Shown here: one piece after another, positions 50,533 to 60,477 of the stretch
Layout of the letters: each line of letters begins with the position of its first letter
Numbering within the stretch: the stretch's first letter is position 1
NCBI GenBank assembly: GCA_965205275.1
Contig: OZ242168.1
Coordinates: forward strand, 930,001 to 994,000
Origin: WTFY01 sp965205275
Lineage (GTDB): Bacteria > Pseudomonadota > Gammaproteobacteria > UBA4575
Reading direction: 5' to 3'
Length of the DNA: 64,000 nt
The notes under the pieces: model-generated
The model's input: the letters and a program-made list of their open reading frames with translations, nothing else
Database searches by the model: none
Told to the model about the DNA's origin: nothing
Translations under genes and position numbers: made by a program

Positions 50533-53007
50533 CTAGTGTACAACAATATTGACAATTCGATCAGGCACAATAATCACTTTTATAATTTTACGATTTTCAA
50601 CAAAGCGCAGGATGCTTTCATGATTCAGGGCAGTCTCTTCAATGCCGGCGTGGTCCATACCTGTGGAAATACGGATGGTAGCGCGTTTTTTACCGTTGAC
50701 CTGCACCACCATTCCAACCACATCCTTTTCCAGGGCCTGCACATCCACGCCGGGCCAGGCGGCCCGGTCAACCGGCTCCGCATGGCCCAGTCTTTGCCAC
50801 AGTATATGGCAAACGTGCGGCAAAATAGGTGCGAGCATCAACACAACCGCTTCCAGCGCCTCCTGACAGACCGCATGCCCGCAGGACGAGGCATCTTCAA
50901 GACCGGTCACCGCGTTGACCAGTTCCATGTTGGCGGCAATGGCCGTATTGAACGCATGGCGCCGGCCCATGCTGTCCGTTACTTTCTGTATGGTCTCATG
51001 GGTCTTGCGGCGCAGGCCGACCTGATTTTCATTCAGGTCAGCGGACACAAAGCCATGATTGCCTGCCACACCCTGCTCTACATGGCCTTCGATCAGGCGC
51101 CACAGTTTGTTGATGAACCGGTACGAGCCCTCAATTGCAGAATCGGACCATTCCAGATTGTGCTCGGGTGGCGCAGCAAACATTACGAACAGCCGTACGG
51201 TATCCGCGCCATACTTTTGAATCAGCTTTTCAGGGTCCACGGTATTGCCTTTTGACTTGGACATTTTTGCGCCATCTTTCAACACCATGCCTTGCGTCAG
51301 CAACTTCATGAAAGGCTCATCGTTTTTACACAACCCGATATCACGCATCAGCTTGTTGAAGAACCTTGCATACAAAAGATGCAATACCGCATGCTCAATG
51401 CCTCCAACATACTGGTCAACCGGCATCCAGTACTGCACCCGCTCATCGAGCATGGAGGCATCATTGCCCGCACAGCAGTAGCGTGCGAAATACCAGCTTG
51501 ACTCGAAAAAAGTATCGAACGTATCCGTTTCCCGGGTGGCCGCACCCTGACATTCCGGGCAGTTGACTTCATAAAACCCCGGCAAGGATTTCAGCGGTGA
51601 CGCCGCACCGTCGAAGTCAACATCCTCCGGCAGGCGTACCGGCAAATCCTGTTCGGGAACCGGTACGACTCCGCAGCGATCACAATTGATCACCGGAATG
51701 GGACATCCCCAGTACCGTTGCCGGGATATGCCCCAGTCCCGTAATCGGTAATTGACCTGCCGCTGCCCCGTGCTGCGATGCTCCAGTTCATCCACAATGG
51801 CATCGAACGCCTGGGGCGAACTCAACCCGTCAAACGGTCCGGAATTCCGCAGCCAGCCTTTTTCAAGAAAAGCCCCCTGCGAAATATCGATACGGGCACT
51901 GCCCTTTTCTGGAAATACGACAGGTTTGATCGGTAATTCAAACTCGGTCGCAAATTCCCAGTCACGCTGATCATGAGCCGGCACCGACATGACCGCGCCT
52001 GACCCGTACTCGATCAGCACGAAATTTGCCACCCAGATGGGGATCTTCTCCTGAGTAAGCGGATGGGTTGCGAACAAACCCGTGTCGATCCCTTTTTTCT
52101 CCAAGGTGCTGATCTGTGCCTCCGAGGTCCTGGTTTGCGCACATTCCCGCAAAAAAGCAGCCATTTCCGCAGAGCCTTGTGCGGCCTGCACAGCCAGGGC
52201 ATGCTCCGGGGCAACGGCCACATACGTCACGCCAAACAAGGTATCGGGACGCGTGGTAAATATATCAAGGGCCGGCTGATTGTCGACAGTAAACACAATC
52301 TGCGCCCCTTCAGAACGACCAATCCAGTTCGCCTGCATGGTTTTTACCCGTTCCGGCCAGCCATCAAGCTGCTCAAGGTCTCTCAGGAGTTCTTCGGCAT
52401 AGGCTGTGATTTTCAAAAACCATTGCGTAATCTCCCTGCGCTCAATCACGGCACCCGAGCGCCACCCACGCCCTTCAATCACCTGTTCATTGGCCAGCAC
52501 GGTCTGGTCTACAGGGTCCCAGTTCACGATGGCCTTTTTCTTGTAGACAAGACCTTTTGCATACAGTCTGGTAAAAAACCACTGTTCCCAGCGATAGTAG
52601 GCCGGGTCGCACGTGGCCAGCTCACGATTCCAGTCATAGGCGAACCCCAGGCGCTTGAGCTGCGCCCGCATGTAATCGATATTCTCGTAGGTCCATTTTG
52701 CAGGCGGCACCTTGTTCCCGATGGCCGCATTTTCCGCAGGCAGCCCGAAGGCATCCCAGCCCATGGGCTGCATCACATTTTTACCCTGCATGCGCTGATA
52801 CCGGCTGATGACATCGCCAATGGTATAGTTGCGCACATGTCCCATGTGCAGATGTCCGCTGGGATAAGGAAACATGGACAGGCAGTAAAACTTTTCCAGC
52901 TTCTCATCTTCCACCACTTCAAACGATCGCTGCTGTTCCCACTCCTGCTGGACACGCGGTTCAAGGTCGTGTGGATTGTAGGCGTTTGGCATGGACCCTG
53001 GCATCAT
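50533..53007 (-). CDS. leuS: leucine-tRNA ligase
   Basis: An 824-residue class I synthetase. It has the HIGH-type motif GHLHMGHVRNYTIGD, the KMSKS loop GAKMSKSKGNTVDPEKLI, a CP1 editing domain in between (IFTTRPDTLFGVTYVAVAPEH), zinc-binding Cys (CDRCGVVPVP, CPECQG) and a C-terminal anticodon domain. Two ATGs start the frame; the first is used. It precedes lptE. Confidence 0.97.
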   Translation of the reverse strand: MMPGSMPNAYNPHDLEPRVQQEWEQQRSFEVVEDEKLEKFYCLSMFPYPSGHLHMGHVRNYTIGDVISRYQRMQGKNVMQPMGWDAFGLPAENAAIGNKVPPAKWTYENIDYMRAQLKRLGFAYDWNRELATCDPAYYRWEQWFFTRLYAKGLVYKKKAIVNWDPVDQTVLANEQVIEGRGWRSGAVIERREITQWFLKITAYAEELLRDLEQLDGWPERVKTMQANWIGRSEGAQIVFTVDNQPALDIFTTRPDTLFGVTYVAVAPEHALAVQAAQGSAEMAAFLRECAQTRTSEAQISTLEKKGIDTGLFATHPLTQEKIPIWVANFVLIEYGSGAVMSVPAHDQRDWEFATEFELPIKPVVFPEKGSARIDISQGAFLEKGWLRNSGPFDGLSSPQAFDAIVDELEHRSTGQRQVNYRLRDWGISRQRYWGCPIPVINCDRCGVVPVPEQDLPVRLPEDVDFDGAASPLKSLPGFYEVNCPECQGAATRETDTFDTFFESSWYFARYCCAGNDASMLDERVQYWMPVDQYVGGIEHAVLHLLYARFFNKLMRDIGLCKNDEPFMKLLTQGMVLKDGAKMSKSKGNTVDPEKLIQKYGADTVRLFVMFAAPPEHNLEWSDSAIEGSYRFINKLWRLIEGHVEQGVAGNHGFVSADLNENQVGLRRKTHETIQKVTDSMGRRHAFNTAIAANMELVNAVTGLEDASSCGHAVCQEALEAVVLMLAPILPHVCHILWQRLGHAEPVDRAAWPGVDVQALEKDVVGMVVQVNGKKRATIRISTGMDHAGIEETALNHESILRFVENRKIIKVIIVPDRIVNIVVH

Positions 53008-53143
53008 TCGTAATCGTTAAAAGCGTGTGAGCATACCAGCAGCAAATGCCTTGCCACAATATGAAATGCCGGCCCGGAAAAGTCAGAAATCATGATTCAT
53101 GCATACGCATTCGCCCGCACGCCCGGACAAAATCCCGAGACGC

Positions 53144-54574
53144 TCAGCGGCCATAGGCATCCTCAAAACGTATGATGTCGTCTTCGCCCAGATAGGCGCC
53201 GGACTGTACCTCGATGAGTTCAAGCGGGTCGGTGCCAGGATTTTCCAGACGGTGCCGGGTGCCGGCAGGAATATAGGTGGACTCGTTTTCGCCCAACAGG
53301 AACTTCTCTTCGCCGCGGGTGACCCGTGCAGTACCTTTTACAACGACCCAGTGTTCAGCCCGATGGCGATGCATCTGCAGCGAAAGGGCCTGACCCGGAT
53401 TGACCGTAATGCGCTTCACCTGAAAGCGGTCTTCCGCATCAATGGTTTCATACGCCCCCCAGGGGCGGTACACCCTGGGATGAATATCCACCTCATCCCG
53501 TTTGGCCTGTTTAAGCCTGATAACAATATCCTTGACTTCCTGAGTCCGGTCACGCGGGGCCACCAGGATGGCATCTGCGGTTTCGATTACCACCTGATCC
53601 CTGATCCCGACTGCGGTCACCAGCCGATGACTGGCATGGATATAACAGCCATTGCAGTCTTCTGCCACGACATCTCCAACCGTCGCATTGTTGTTACGGT
53701 CCCTGTAAAACGAATCCCACAGCGCATGCCAGGATCCGATATCACTCCAGTCACTGCCAAGCAGAACCACGGCCGCCTTTCCGGTTTTCTCCATCACGGC
53801 ATAATCGATGGACACGTTGGGGGCTTTCGAGAATGCCTGCCTGTCCAGATGGATAAAATCCCGATCGTGCCGGCTGTTTGCGTACGCTTCATGGCACGCC
53901 TCGAATATATCCGCGTGCAGGCGCTTGATTTCATCAATGTATACCTTGGCGGAAAACAGGAACATGCCGCTGTTCCAGAGATAATCACCGCTTTCCAGAT
54001 ACGCACGGGCGGTCTCGAAATCCGGCTTTTCAACAAATTTTTCAACATCATAAATCCTGCCGTCACCCGGTTTCGGAAGGTTTGACCGGTTTAACTTGAT
54101 GTAGCCGAAACCTGTCTCAATGCGATCCGGCACCACCCCGAACGTAACCAGCCTGTCCTTTGCGGCAGCCCCGGCATGGGATACGGCCTGTTGAAACTGT
54201 GACAAATTCTTCACAATGTGGTCAGCAGGAAGCACCAGCAATTGTGCGTCGGGGTCTTTATCCAGCGCGTGGATCGCTGCGATGGTAATGGCTGGCGCGG
54301 TGTTTCGCCCCACGGGCTCCAGAATAATCGCGCAATGCTCCAGTCCGCACAGTCGTAATTGCTCAGCCGCCATAAAACGATGTTCATCGTTACAAATGAC
54401 CAGCGTCTCCCCCACGTTTTCCATATTCCGGATGCGTGCAACGGTAGCCTGAAACAGGCTTTCACCTTCTTTCAGCGGAATGAACTGCTTGGGGTAAAGC
54501 TTTCTGGAAAGTGGCCACAGGCGCGTGCCGGAACCACCGGATAACACGACGGGTACGAGTGAAGCCGTTGACAT
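53144..54574 (-). CDS. manC: mannose-1-phosphate guanylyltransferase/mannose-6-phosphate isomerase
   Basis: A 476-residue bifunctional enzyme making GDP-mannose. The N-terminal nucleotidyltransferase begins VPVVLSGGSGTRLWPLSRK and has FVEKPDFETARAYL. The C-terminal cupin-type isomerase is about 360-476 (VYRPWGAYETIDAEDRFQVKRI, HRHRAEHWVVVKGTARV). It supplies surface polysaccharide. It lies between leuS and lnt without other sugar genes beside it; the polysaccharide genes at 60-64 kb may use its product. Confidence 0.95.
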   Translation of the reverse strand: MSTASLVPVVLSGGSGTRLWPLSRKLYPKQFIPLKEGESLFQATVARIRNMENVGETLVICNDEHRFMAAEQLRLCGLEHCAIILEPVGRNTAPAITIAAIHALDKDPDAQLLVLPADHIVKNLSQFQQAVSHAGAAAKDRLVTFGVVPDRIETGFGYIKLNRSNLPKPGDGRIYDVEKFVEKPDFETARAYLESGDYLWNSGMFLFSAKVYIDEIKRLHADIFEACHEAYANSRHDRDFIHLDRQAFSKAPNVSIDYAVMEKTGKAAVVLLGSDWSDIGSWHALWDSFYRDRNNNATVGDVVAEDCNGCYIHASHRLVTAVGIRDQVVIETADAILVAPRDRTQEVKDIVIRLKQAKRDEVDIHPRVYRPWGAYETIDAEDRFQVKRITVNPGQALSLQMHRHRAEHWVVVKGTARVTRGEEKFLLGENESTYIPAGTRHRLENPGTDPLELIEVQSGAYLGEDDIIRFEDAYGR

Positions 54575-54608
54575 GATGATGTAAACCCAGGGTTTGACTG
54601 ATTAAAAA

Positions 54609-56117
54609 TTAGCGCTTCGCAGGGCGCATTATGCGCCATTGATATACGCCGATTATAAAGAAAATACCGGACAGGATTGTAATAATCGCCCAATTCCCCC
54701 AACGTGAATAAGGGGTTTGACCGGTATACGGCCGGATGGTTGCCCGGACAACCTCTTCCTGGAACTGAACGGACCGGGCCACAATCGCGCCCTGCGGGTC
54801 AATGACGGCCGAAATCCCTGTGCTGGTTGCGCGCAACAGGTACCTCCCTGCCTCGATCGCTCTGGAACGTGCAATTTCCAGATGCTGGTGAGGGGCCAGC
54901 GAGTCCCCGAACCAGGCATCGTTACTGACATTGACCAGGAATTTCGCCTCCGGCATGGCTTCGATCATTTCATTTCCATACGCCGCCTCATAGCAGATGG
55001 AGGCTCCTGCAAAATGACCTTTCAATCTGACCAGGGGCCGCCCTGCCCCGCTGGACATGTCCGCCATGGGAAGTTCAATGTGACGTGCCAGAAGGGACGC
55101 AAGGTCGCGAAACGGAATATATTCCCCAAACGGAACCAGGTGCCGCTTGGCATAAAAACTTTTCTCCTCGCCCAGCGTCATCACCGCATTGTATATCTCC
55201 CCGCCACTCCGGTCAGAGGTAAACAGGCCTACCAGAAAGTCTGTATTCCCCGCTGCGGCAATTTTTTCCAGCTCCGGGATGAACGAATCCTTTACGGTCG
55301 CGTAATACGTCGGTATGGCCGTTTCCGGCCATACGATGATATCCGCATCCAGATGAGCTTCACTGAGCTGCCTGTATTTGTCCAGGATGTACGGGTGCCT
55401 CGCACGGTCCCATTTCACTTCCTGAGGAATATTTCCCTGTATCAGGGCAACCCCGAGCGGCTCATCTTCCGGATACGTCCAGGTCATCCGGTGGGTTGCA
55501 GCCAGTGAGCCTGCGACCAGCACCAGTACTGCAGCACTTGCGAGCCTTTGCTTCGCGGGCCCGAAAACCAGTACCGTCGCAAAGCAGCCGATGAGCATTG
55601 CAAACCAGGTCGCGCCGTAGCTTCCCAGAACAGGGAGCGGTCCCTGCAGGGGGCTGGAGTGATGGGCATGTCCCAGCAACAGCCAGGGGAATCCTGTAAA
55701 AATCCAGCCTCGTACCCATTCGAATACGGTCCAGAGCGTGGAAAATGCAAGGGCGCCCCTAAAACTGAATCTATCGCCGCGGCACATGATCGAGTACAGA
55801 CCGGCGGAAAACGCGGGAAACAGTGCAAGCACAATCACCAGCAGGGCTACCAGAACAACACTCAGCAGAACCGGTGCATGTCCGAATTCGTGGATACTGT
55901 TAAATGTCCAGGAAACACCCAGCCCGAAAAAGAACAGCCCGAAAACCAACCCGAGAAAAAACGCATGTCCGGAAGAACGGTTGATGAGGGCTGCGTATAA
56001 CACGGCCGGACAGATCAGCGTCAGTCCCCACCAGGAAACCGGTGCAAAACCGAAAACCAGCAGGGCCCCGGTCGCGGCTGTGATCAGGACCACAATATAA
56101 GGGGGAACGAAAGACAT
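54609..56117 (-). CDS. lnt: apolipoprotein N-acyltransferase
   Basis: A 502-residue inner-membrane enzyme that adds the third acyl chain to lipoproteins. Several membrane segments occupy the first ~200 residues. The nitrilase-like periplasmic domain has Glu in IIVWPETAIPTYY, Lys/Glu in KRHLVPFGEYIPF and Cys in GASICYEAAYG, and a final membrane segment (WAIITILSGIFFIIGVYQ) follows. It lies 59 nt after corC, as usual. Confidence 0.96.
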   Translation of the reverse strand: MSFVPPYIVVLITAATGALLVFGFAPVSWWGLTLICPAVLYAALINRSSGHAFFLGLVFGLFFFGLGVSWTFNSIHEFGHAPVLLSVVLVALLVIVLALFPAFSAGLYSIMCRGDRFSFRGALAFSTLWTVFEWVRGWIFTGFPWLLLGHAHHSSPLQGPLPVLGSYGATWFAMLIGCFATVLVFGPAKQRLASAAVLVLVAGSLAATHRMTWTYPEDEPLGVALIQGNIPQEVKWDRARHPYILDKYRQLSEAHLDADIIVWPETAIPTYYATVKDSFIPELEKIAAAGNTDFLVGLFTSDRSGGEIYNAVMTLGEEKSFYAKRHLVPFGEYIPFRDLASLLARHIELPMADMSSGAGRPLVRLKGHFAGASICYEAAYGNEMIEAMPEAKFLVNVSNDAWFGDSLAPHQHLEIARSRAIEAGRYLLRATSTGISAVIDPQGAIVARSVQFQEEVVRATIRPYTGQTPYSRWGNWAIITILSGIFFIIGVYQWRIMRPAKR

Positions 56118-56176
56118 GTGTTTGCGAAAAGCTTGCCCGCCAGGCTTACCCGGTCAATGAATGTGTGCGGATTGGG

Positions 56177-57031
56177 CTAGGCGTTATCAGGGCTGCTGAA
56201 AACATTAAGCAGATGAAGTCTTCTGCTGTCGGAACGCAACACTTCCACGGTAAGGTTGTCGAATTTGATTTTCTCACCCTTTTTGGGCAAATGGCCAAAT
56301 TTGCTCAGGACCAGGCCCCCAAAGGTTTCAAAATCCCTGTCACTGTACTGGGTAGAAAAAAATTCATTGAATTCTTCAATCGGAGTCAACGCCTTTACCC
56401 TGTACTGTCCTTCGGAATGCTCAAGTATATAATGGTCCTCGGCCGCATCATGCTCATCCGTAATATCCCCGACGATCTGTTCCAGCACATCTTCAATCGT
56501 CACCAGCCCTGAGACCCCGTTGTATTCGTCCACCACGATGGCCATATGGTTACGCCCATCCCTGAACTCATTTAACAGCATATTGACCCGCTTGGATTCC
56601 GGAACCACCACCGCAGGGCGCAATACATCTTTCAGGCTGAAACGGTTTTGACTGCCCTCCATGAAATAGCGCAATAAATCCTTGGCAAGCAAAATACCCA
56701 GCACCTCATCCTTGCTGTCTCCCACGACCGGGAACCTGGAATGTGCCGAATCAATAATAATAGGCAGCATATCCTTTAGCGTGCCCTCCCTGCGTACCAC
56801 GACCATTTGCGAACGTGGGATCATGATATTTTTCACCTGTATCTCGGATACCTGGATGGCACCTTCGAGCATCCCAAGGATGTCGTGATCAATCACGCCA
56901 CCGGCTTCGGACCTCTGCAACAGTTGAATAATCTCTGCGCGATCTTCAGGAACCCTTTCCCTTTCAAAAAACCTTCTAAGAAAGGCAGCGATATCAAACC
57001 GCCTTGTAGTTGTATCACGTGTTTCTGACAT
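56177..57031 (-). CDS. corC: CorC/YbeX-family CBS-domain protein
   Basis: A 284-residue cytoplasmic protein with two CBS domains (about 70-190: VKNIMIPRSQMVVVRREGTL, MAIVVDEYNGVSGLVTIEDVLEQIVGDI) and a C-terminal CorC_HlyC domain (FNEFFSTQYSDRDFETFGGLVL). Linked to magnesium/cobalt efflux and ribosome-related functions. It starts 6 nt after ybeY. Confidence 0.94.
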   Translation of the reverse strand: MSETRDTTTRRFDIAAFLRRFFERERVPEDRAEIIQLLQRSEAGGVIDHDILGMLEGAIQVSEIQVKNIMIPRSQMVVVRREGTLKDMLPIIIDSAHSRFPVVGDSKDEVLGILLAKDLLRYFMEGSQNRFSLKDVLRPAVVVPESKRVNMLLNEFRDGRNHMAIVVDEYNGVSGLVTIEDVLEQIVGDITDEHDAAEDHYILEHSEGQYRVKALTPIEEFNEFFSTQYSDRDFETFGGLVLSKFGHLPKKGEKIKFDNLTVEVLRSDSRRLHLLNVFSSPDNA

Positions 57032-57037
57032 TACCGT

Positions 57038-57475
57038 TCAATATGGATTCTCAACTCCCAGTTTGTGCAAAATACTGATTTCCAGGGCTTCCATTTCCTG
57101 TGCCTGCTCGTCGTCATCATGGACGTACCCCTGCAAATGCAAAATACCGTGCACCAGCAGATGTGCCCAGTGTGCACGGACGTCTTTCCCTTGTGTGACC
57201 GCTTCCTCGGCAACGACCGGCGCGCAAATGACGACATCCCCAAGGAAGTCGATACCCAGCCCCTCAGGGATCGAGGCGGGAAAAGACAGGACATTCGTGG
57301 CGGCATCCGTCTTGCGGTACCGGCTGTTCAGGCTTCTTGCCTCGTCCCGGTCGACAATGCGCACACAGGCCCGGCCAGCACCCGAAGACTGTATTTCTGC
57401 CGCCCATCCCCTGAATTCCGATTCGCCGGGGCAAGGGTCCTGCGTTGCAATCTGGACGTCTAGCTGAATGCTCAC
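57038..57475 (-). CDS. ybeY: endoribonuclease YbeY
   Basis: A 145-residue metal-dependent RNase for 16S rRNA maturation and ribosome quality control. The zinc motif HGILHLQGYVHDDDEQ (HGxLHLxGYxH) and the segment TNVLSFPASIPEG are present. It follows phoH with 15 nt between. Confidence 0.96.
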   Translation of the reverse strand: MSIQLDVQIATQDPCPGESEFRGWAAEIQSSGAGRACVRIVDRDEARSLNSRYRKTDAATNVLSFPASIPEGLGIDFLGDVVICAPVVAEEAVTQGKDVRAHWAHLLVHGILHLQGYVHDDDEQAQEMEALEISILHKLGVENPY

Positions 57476-57490
57476 GCTGGGGAAAAGCAG

Positions 57491-58453
57491 TCAGTGGGCA
57501 TCATGGTCATAGGCCTGGATGATTTTCTTGACCAGTGAATGGCGAACTATGTCCCGGGCCTTGAATTCACAAAAAGAGACCCCCTCAGTATTTTTCAGGA
57601 TCCGCCGCACATGTTTCAGGCCGGATTCCTTGATGCTGGGCAAGTCGATTTGCGTGATGTCCCCCGTTACAATCGCCTTTGAACCAAAGCCGATACGGGT
57701 CAGGAACATCTTCATTTGTTCGATAGTCGTGTTTTGCGCCTCGTCCAGGATAATGTAGGCATCATTCAGGGTGCGCCCGCGCATATAGGCCAAAGGGGCA
57801 ATTTCAATGACATTTCTGTCAATGAACCGGCTCACTTTCTCATACCCCATCATTTCATACAGGGCGTCATACATGGGTCGCAGATACGGATCAATTTTCT
57901 GTGCCAGGTCACCCGGCAGAAACCCCAGTCTTTCGCCCGCCTCCACGGCCGGCCTTACCAGGACGAGTTTCCGGGTTCTGTCTTTTTCAAGGGCGGCCAC
58001 GGCACAGGCGACGGCGAGGTAGGTCTTGCCGGTACCCGCCGGACCGATCCCGAATACCAGATCGCTCTCTTCGATGTATTGAATATACCGTTCCTGGTTT
58101 CCACCACGCGGCTTGATGACACTGCGCTTCGTATAGACGGTACGGCCTGAGGATTTGAATTTCTGCTCGGCGGTACTGGCAAGCTCGGACTCCTGCAAGT
58201 GCAGGTGCACATCCGAAGAAGACAGGACCTGGCTTTTGGTCGAGTCATAAAGCTCTTTCAAAACCTCTACCGTTGCATTGGTCGCCTTGGCTTCACCGCT
58301 GACGGAAAAAGCATTGCCACGGTTTGTGATTTCCACACCCAGCCTTTTTTCAAGCTGATGCAGATGCCCGTTGAGGGGCCCGCACAAATTGGCAAGACGC
58401 GGATTGTCGGCAGGTTCCAAAACAATATCTACAGAATAGACTTCGGCTGGCAA
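57491..58453 (-). CDS. ybeZ: PhoH-family ATPase (YbeZ)
   Basis: A 320-residue PhoH-like protein: an N-terminal KH-like region (LNGHLHQLEKRLGVEITNRGNAFSV) and an ATPase with Walker A GIGPAGTGKTYLAV and Walker B AYIILDEAQNTT. It partners YbeY in RNA metabolism. It lies 14 nt after miaB in the conserved miaB-ybeZ-ybeY-corC-lnt order. Confidence 0.95.
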   Translation of the reverse strand: MPAEVYSVDIVLEPADNPRLANLCGPLNGHLHQLEKRLGVEITNRGNAFSVSGEAKATNATVEVLKELYDSTKSQVLSSSDVHLHLQESELASTAEQKFKSSGRTVYTKRSVIKPRGGNQERYIQYIEESDLVFGIGPAGTGKTYLAVACAVAALEKDRTRKLVLVRPAVEAGERLGFLPGDLAQKIDPYLRPMYDALYEMMGYEKVSRFIDRNVIEIAPLAYMRGRTLNDAYIILDEAQNTTIEQMKMFLTRIGFGSKAIVTGDITQIDLPSIKESGLKHVRRILKNTEGVSFCEFKARDIVRHSLVKKIIQAYDHDAH

Positions 58454-58467
58454 AAGTTCAGTTTCCC

Positions 58468-59802
58468 CTAAAATAGAGTCTCATGATAAACGCCTCGCAA
58501 TGAATTTGAAAACACATCGGTAATTCCAAGGCGAACAAACTTGCCGATGACAGGCTCCGGGGCTGCAAAATTGACGACGCGGTTGTTTTCGGTTCTGCCT
58601 GAATATTCGAGGGACGACTTCTTCGAGTACCCCTCAACCAGCACCACCTGATCCGTTCCCAGCATGGCTTGTGAGCCGGCCATGGACGCATGGCCAATGG
58701 TTTGCTGCAAACGCCGCAGCCGGTATTTTTTCACGTCCGGTGAAACATTATCCTCCAGGGAGGCCGCCGGGGTACCGGGCCTGCGGCTGTAGATAAAACT
58801 GTACGACTGATCAAAACCGATCTCTTCTACAAATTCCATCGTATCCTCGAAATCCCGATCCGTTTCACCGGGAAAGCCTACGATGAAGTCCGATGAAAGG
58901 CTGATGTCGGGCCGGTGCTTGCGCAATTTTCTTATAATGGACTTGTACTCCAGTGCCGTGTACCCGCGCTTCATTGCCGACAATACCCTGTCGGAACCGC
59001 TTTGTACCGGCAAATGCACATGATTCACCAGTTCGGAAATCTCCACATACGCGTTGATCAGGTTATCTGAAAATTCAACGGGATGAGAACTGGTATACCG
59101 GATACGCTCAATGCCTTCAAGGTTGCCGACATAATAGAGCAACAGGGAAAAGTCCACGACCTCCCCATCTTGATCGAGTCCGCGATACCCGTTTACATTT
59201 TGCCCCAGTAACGTGACCTCACGCACCCCCTGCTGAACCAGACAACTAATCTCATCCAGCACGTCCTCCGGTGGCCGACTGAACTCCTCACCCCGGGTAT
59301 ACGGCACCACACAGTACGTGCAGTACTTGCTGCAGCCCTCCATAACGGAAACATACGCGACCGGGCCACTGTGTTGAGGCTTGGGCAGGCAGTCAAACTT
59401 TTCCATCTCCGGGAAAGAGATATCAATGACCGCTTTCTTGTCTTTTTTGGCCTGCTTCAATAAATCCGGAAGCCGGTGAATCGTCTGGGGTCCGAACACG
59501 ACATCCACCTGTCTTGCGCGTGCCGCCAGGGCATCGCCTTCCTGACTTGCCACACATCCCCCGACCCCGATCAGGACATTCGGATTTTTTTCTTTCAGGG
59601 GCCGCCATTGCCCCAGTTGCGAAAACACTTTTTCCTGTGCCTTTTCACGAATGGAGCAGGTGTTCAGCAATAACACATCGGCCTCGGATGAATCGGCTGT
59701 GAGATCAAAGCCACAGTCGTTGCGCAGTACATCCAGCATCCTTGCTGAATCATACTCATTCATCTGGCAACCCTGCGTTTTGATAAATACTTTTTTCGAC
59801 AT
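58468..59802 (-). CDS. miaB: tRNA-2-methylthio-N6-dimethylallyladenosine synthase
   Basis: A 444-residue radical SAM methylthiotransferase. The N-terminal MTTase domain has Cys in KTQGCQMNEYDS, LLNTCSIRE and GVGGCVAS. The radical SAM cluster is CSKYCTYC, and a C-terminal TRAM domain is about 375-440 (VLVEGYSKKSSLEYSGRTENNRVV). It modifies A37 of tRNAs reading UNN codons. It is the first gene of its operon. Confidence 0.97.
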   Translation of the reverse strand: MSKKVFIKTQGCQMNEYDSARMLDVLRNDCGFDLTADSSEADVLLLNTCSIREKAQEKVFSQLGQWRPLKEKNPNVLIGVGGCVASQEGDALAARARQVDVVFGPQTIHRLPDLLKQAKKDKKAVIDISFPEMEKFDCLPKPQHSGPVAYVSVMEGCSKYCTYCVVPYTRGEEFSRPPEDVLDEISCLVQQGVREVTLLGQNVNGYRGLDQDGEVVDFSLLLYYVGNLEGIERIRYTSSHPVEFSDNLINAYVEISELVNHVHLPVQSGSDRVLSAMKRGYTALEYKSIIRKLRKHRPDISLSSDFIVGFPGETDRDFEDTMEFVEEIGFDQSYSFIYSRRPGTPAASLEDNVSPDVKKYRLRRLQQTIGHASMAGSQAMLGTDQVVLVEGYSKKSSLEYSGRTENNRVVNFAAPEPVIGKFVRLGITDVFSNSLRGVYHETLF

Positions 59803-60477
59803 CTTTGCGTTACAGTATATCTTATACCTTCAGTGCACGACATTCCGGGTATAATTCCTGGCTGCACCTTCTTCAGGCCGGATGGCATGGCTCACGACAT
59901 ATTCCGGGATGGTCGCTTCGGACAGTGATAGGATTCCGTACTCATCCCTTTTGTTCACAGGATTGAAAAACCTCATCAGGCTGATGCGAAAAGACCGGCC
60001 AGCAACTTAATTGGACAGGAAAACACTCCCAGGAGTGCCTGCATTACCGTGTACACATAACGTCTACCTATATAGCAACAGACACATTGAATAGCAAACG
60101 GCTTGTATGACAAAACAGCGCCAAACATTCTCGGATTCAAGCTCACGAAGCCGCCTGGCATCCGACACTTCCGATGCCGGAACACCCGCCTCATTCTCCT
60201 TCAGTATGCCGATAATCTGTTCTCCTGTGTAGCACTTGCTTTTATTTGAGGACCTCCCTTCGGTCAAGTCCAAGGACAATCTCTCTCTAACTGGCTACCC
60301 TCTAAGGGGAAAATCAGTGGTCTGGCGTTTACATACTGCCTACATCTTAAGCGGTAGACTTGAGCGTCCAAATAGTTGAACGACAAACATCCTGCATGTG
60401 ATAATTGCCGAAAATGGCCCGGAAATAGCAACCAACATCGGCGCCTGTCTGGAGTAAAAATCATAAAAATTAAAAAT
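59803..60477. other. intergenic region between miaB and the polysaccharide genes
   Basis: 675 nt. The miaB-proximal part carries promoter-like TATAAG/TATACT sequences on the minus strand. A relic of an IS3-type transposase lies at 60127-60245 (listed separately). The remainder up to the FkbM gene has no clear feature. Confidence 0.5.
60127..60245 (-). pseudogene. relic of IS3-family transposase OrfA
   Basis: The translation KSKCYTGEQIIGILKENEAG is followed by VPASE and then VSDARRLRELESEN. This matches the IS3-family (IS407-type) OrfA pattern EEQIIGFLKEAEAGVPV...VSDAKRLKELEEEN, with the middle helix-turn-helix part deleted. No OrfB or inverted ends were found. It marks an old insertion at the border of the polysaccharide genes. 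Confidence 0.7.

Noticed and set aside
52063..53013. 316-codon plus-strand frame opposite leuS
   Set aside because: LeuS is certain on the other strand; this is a long antisense open frame without family features.
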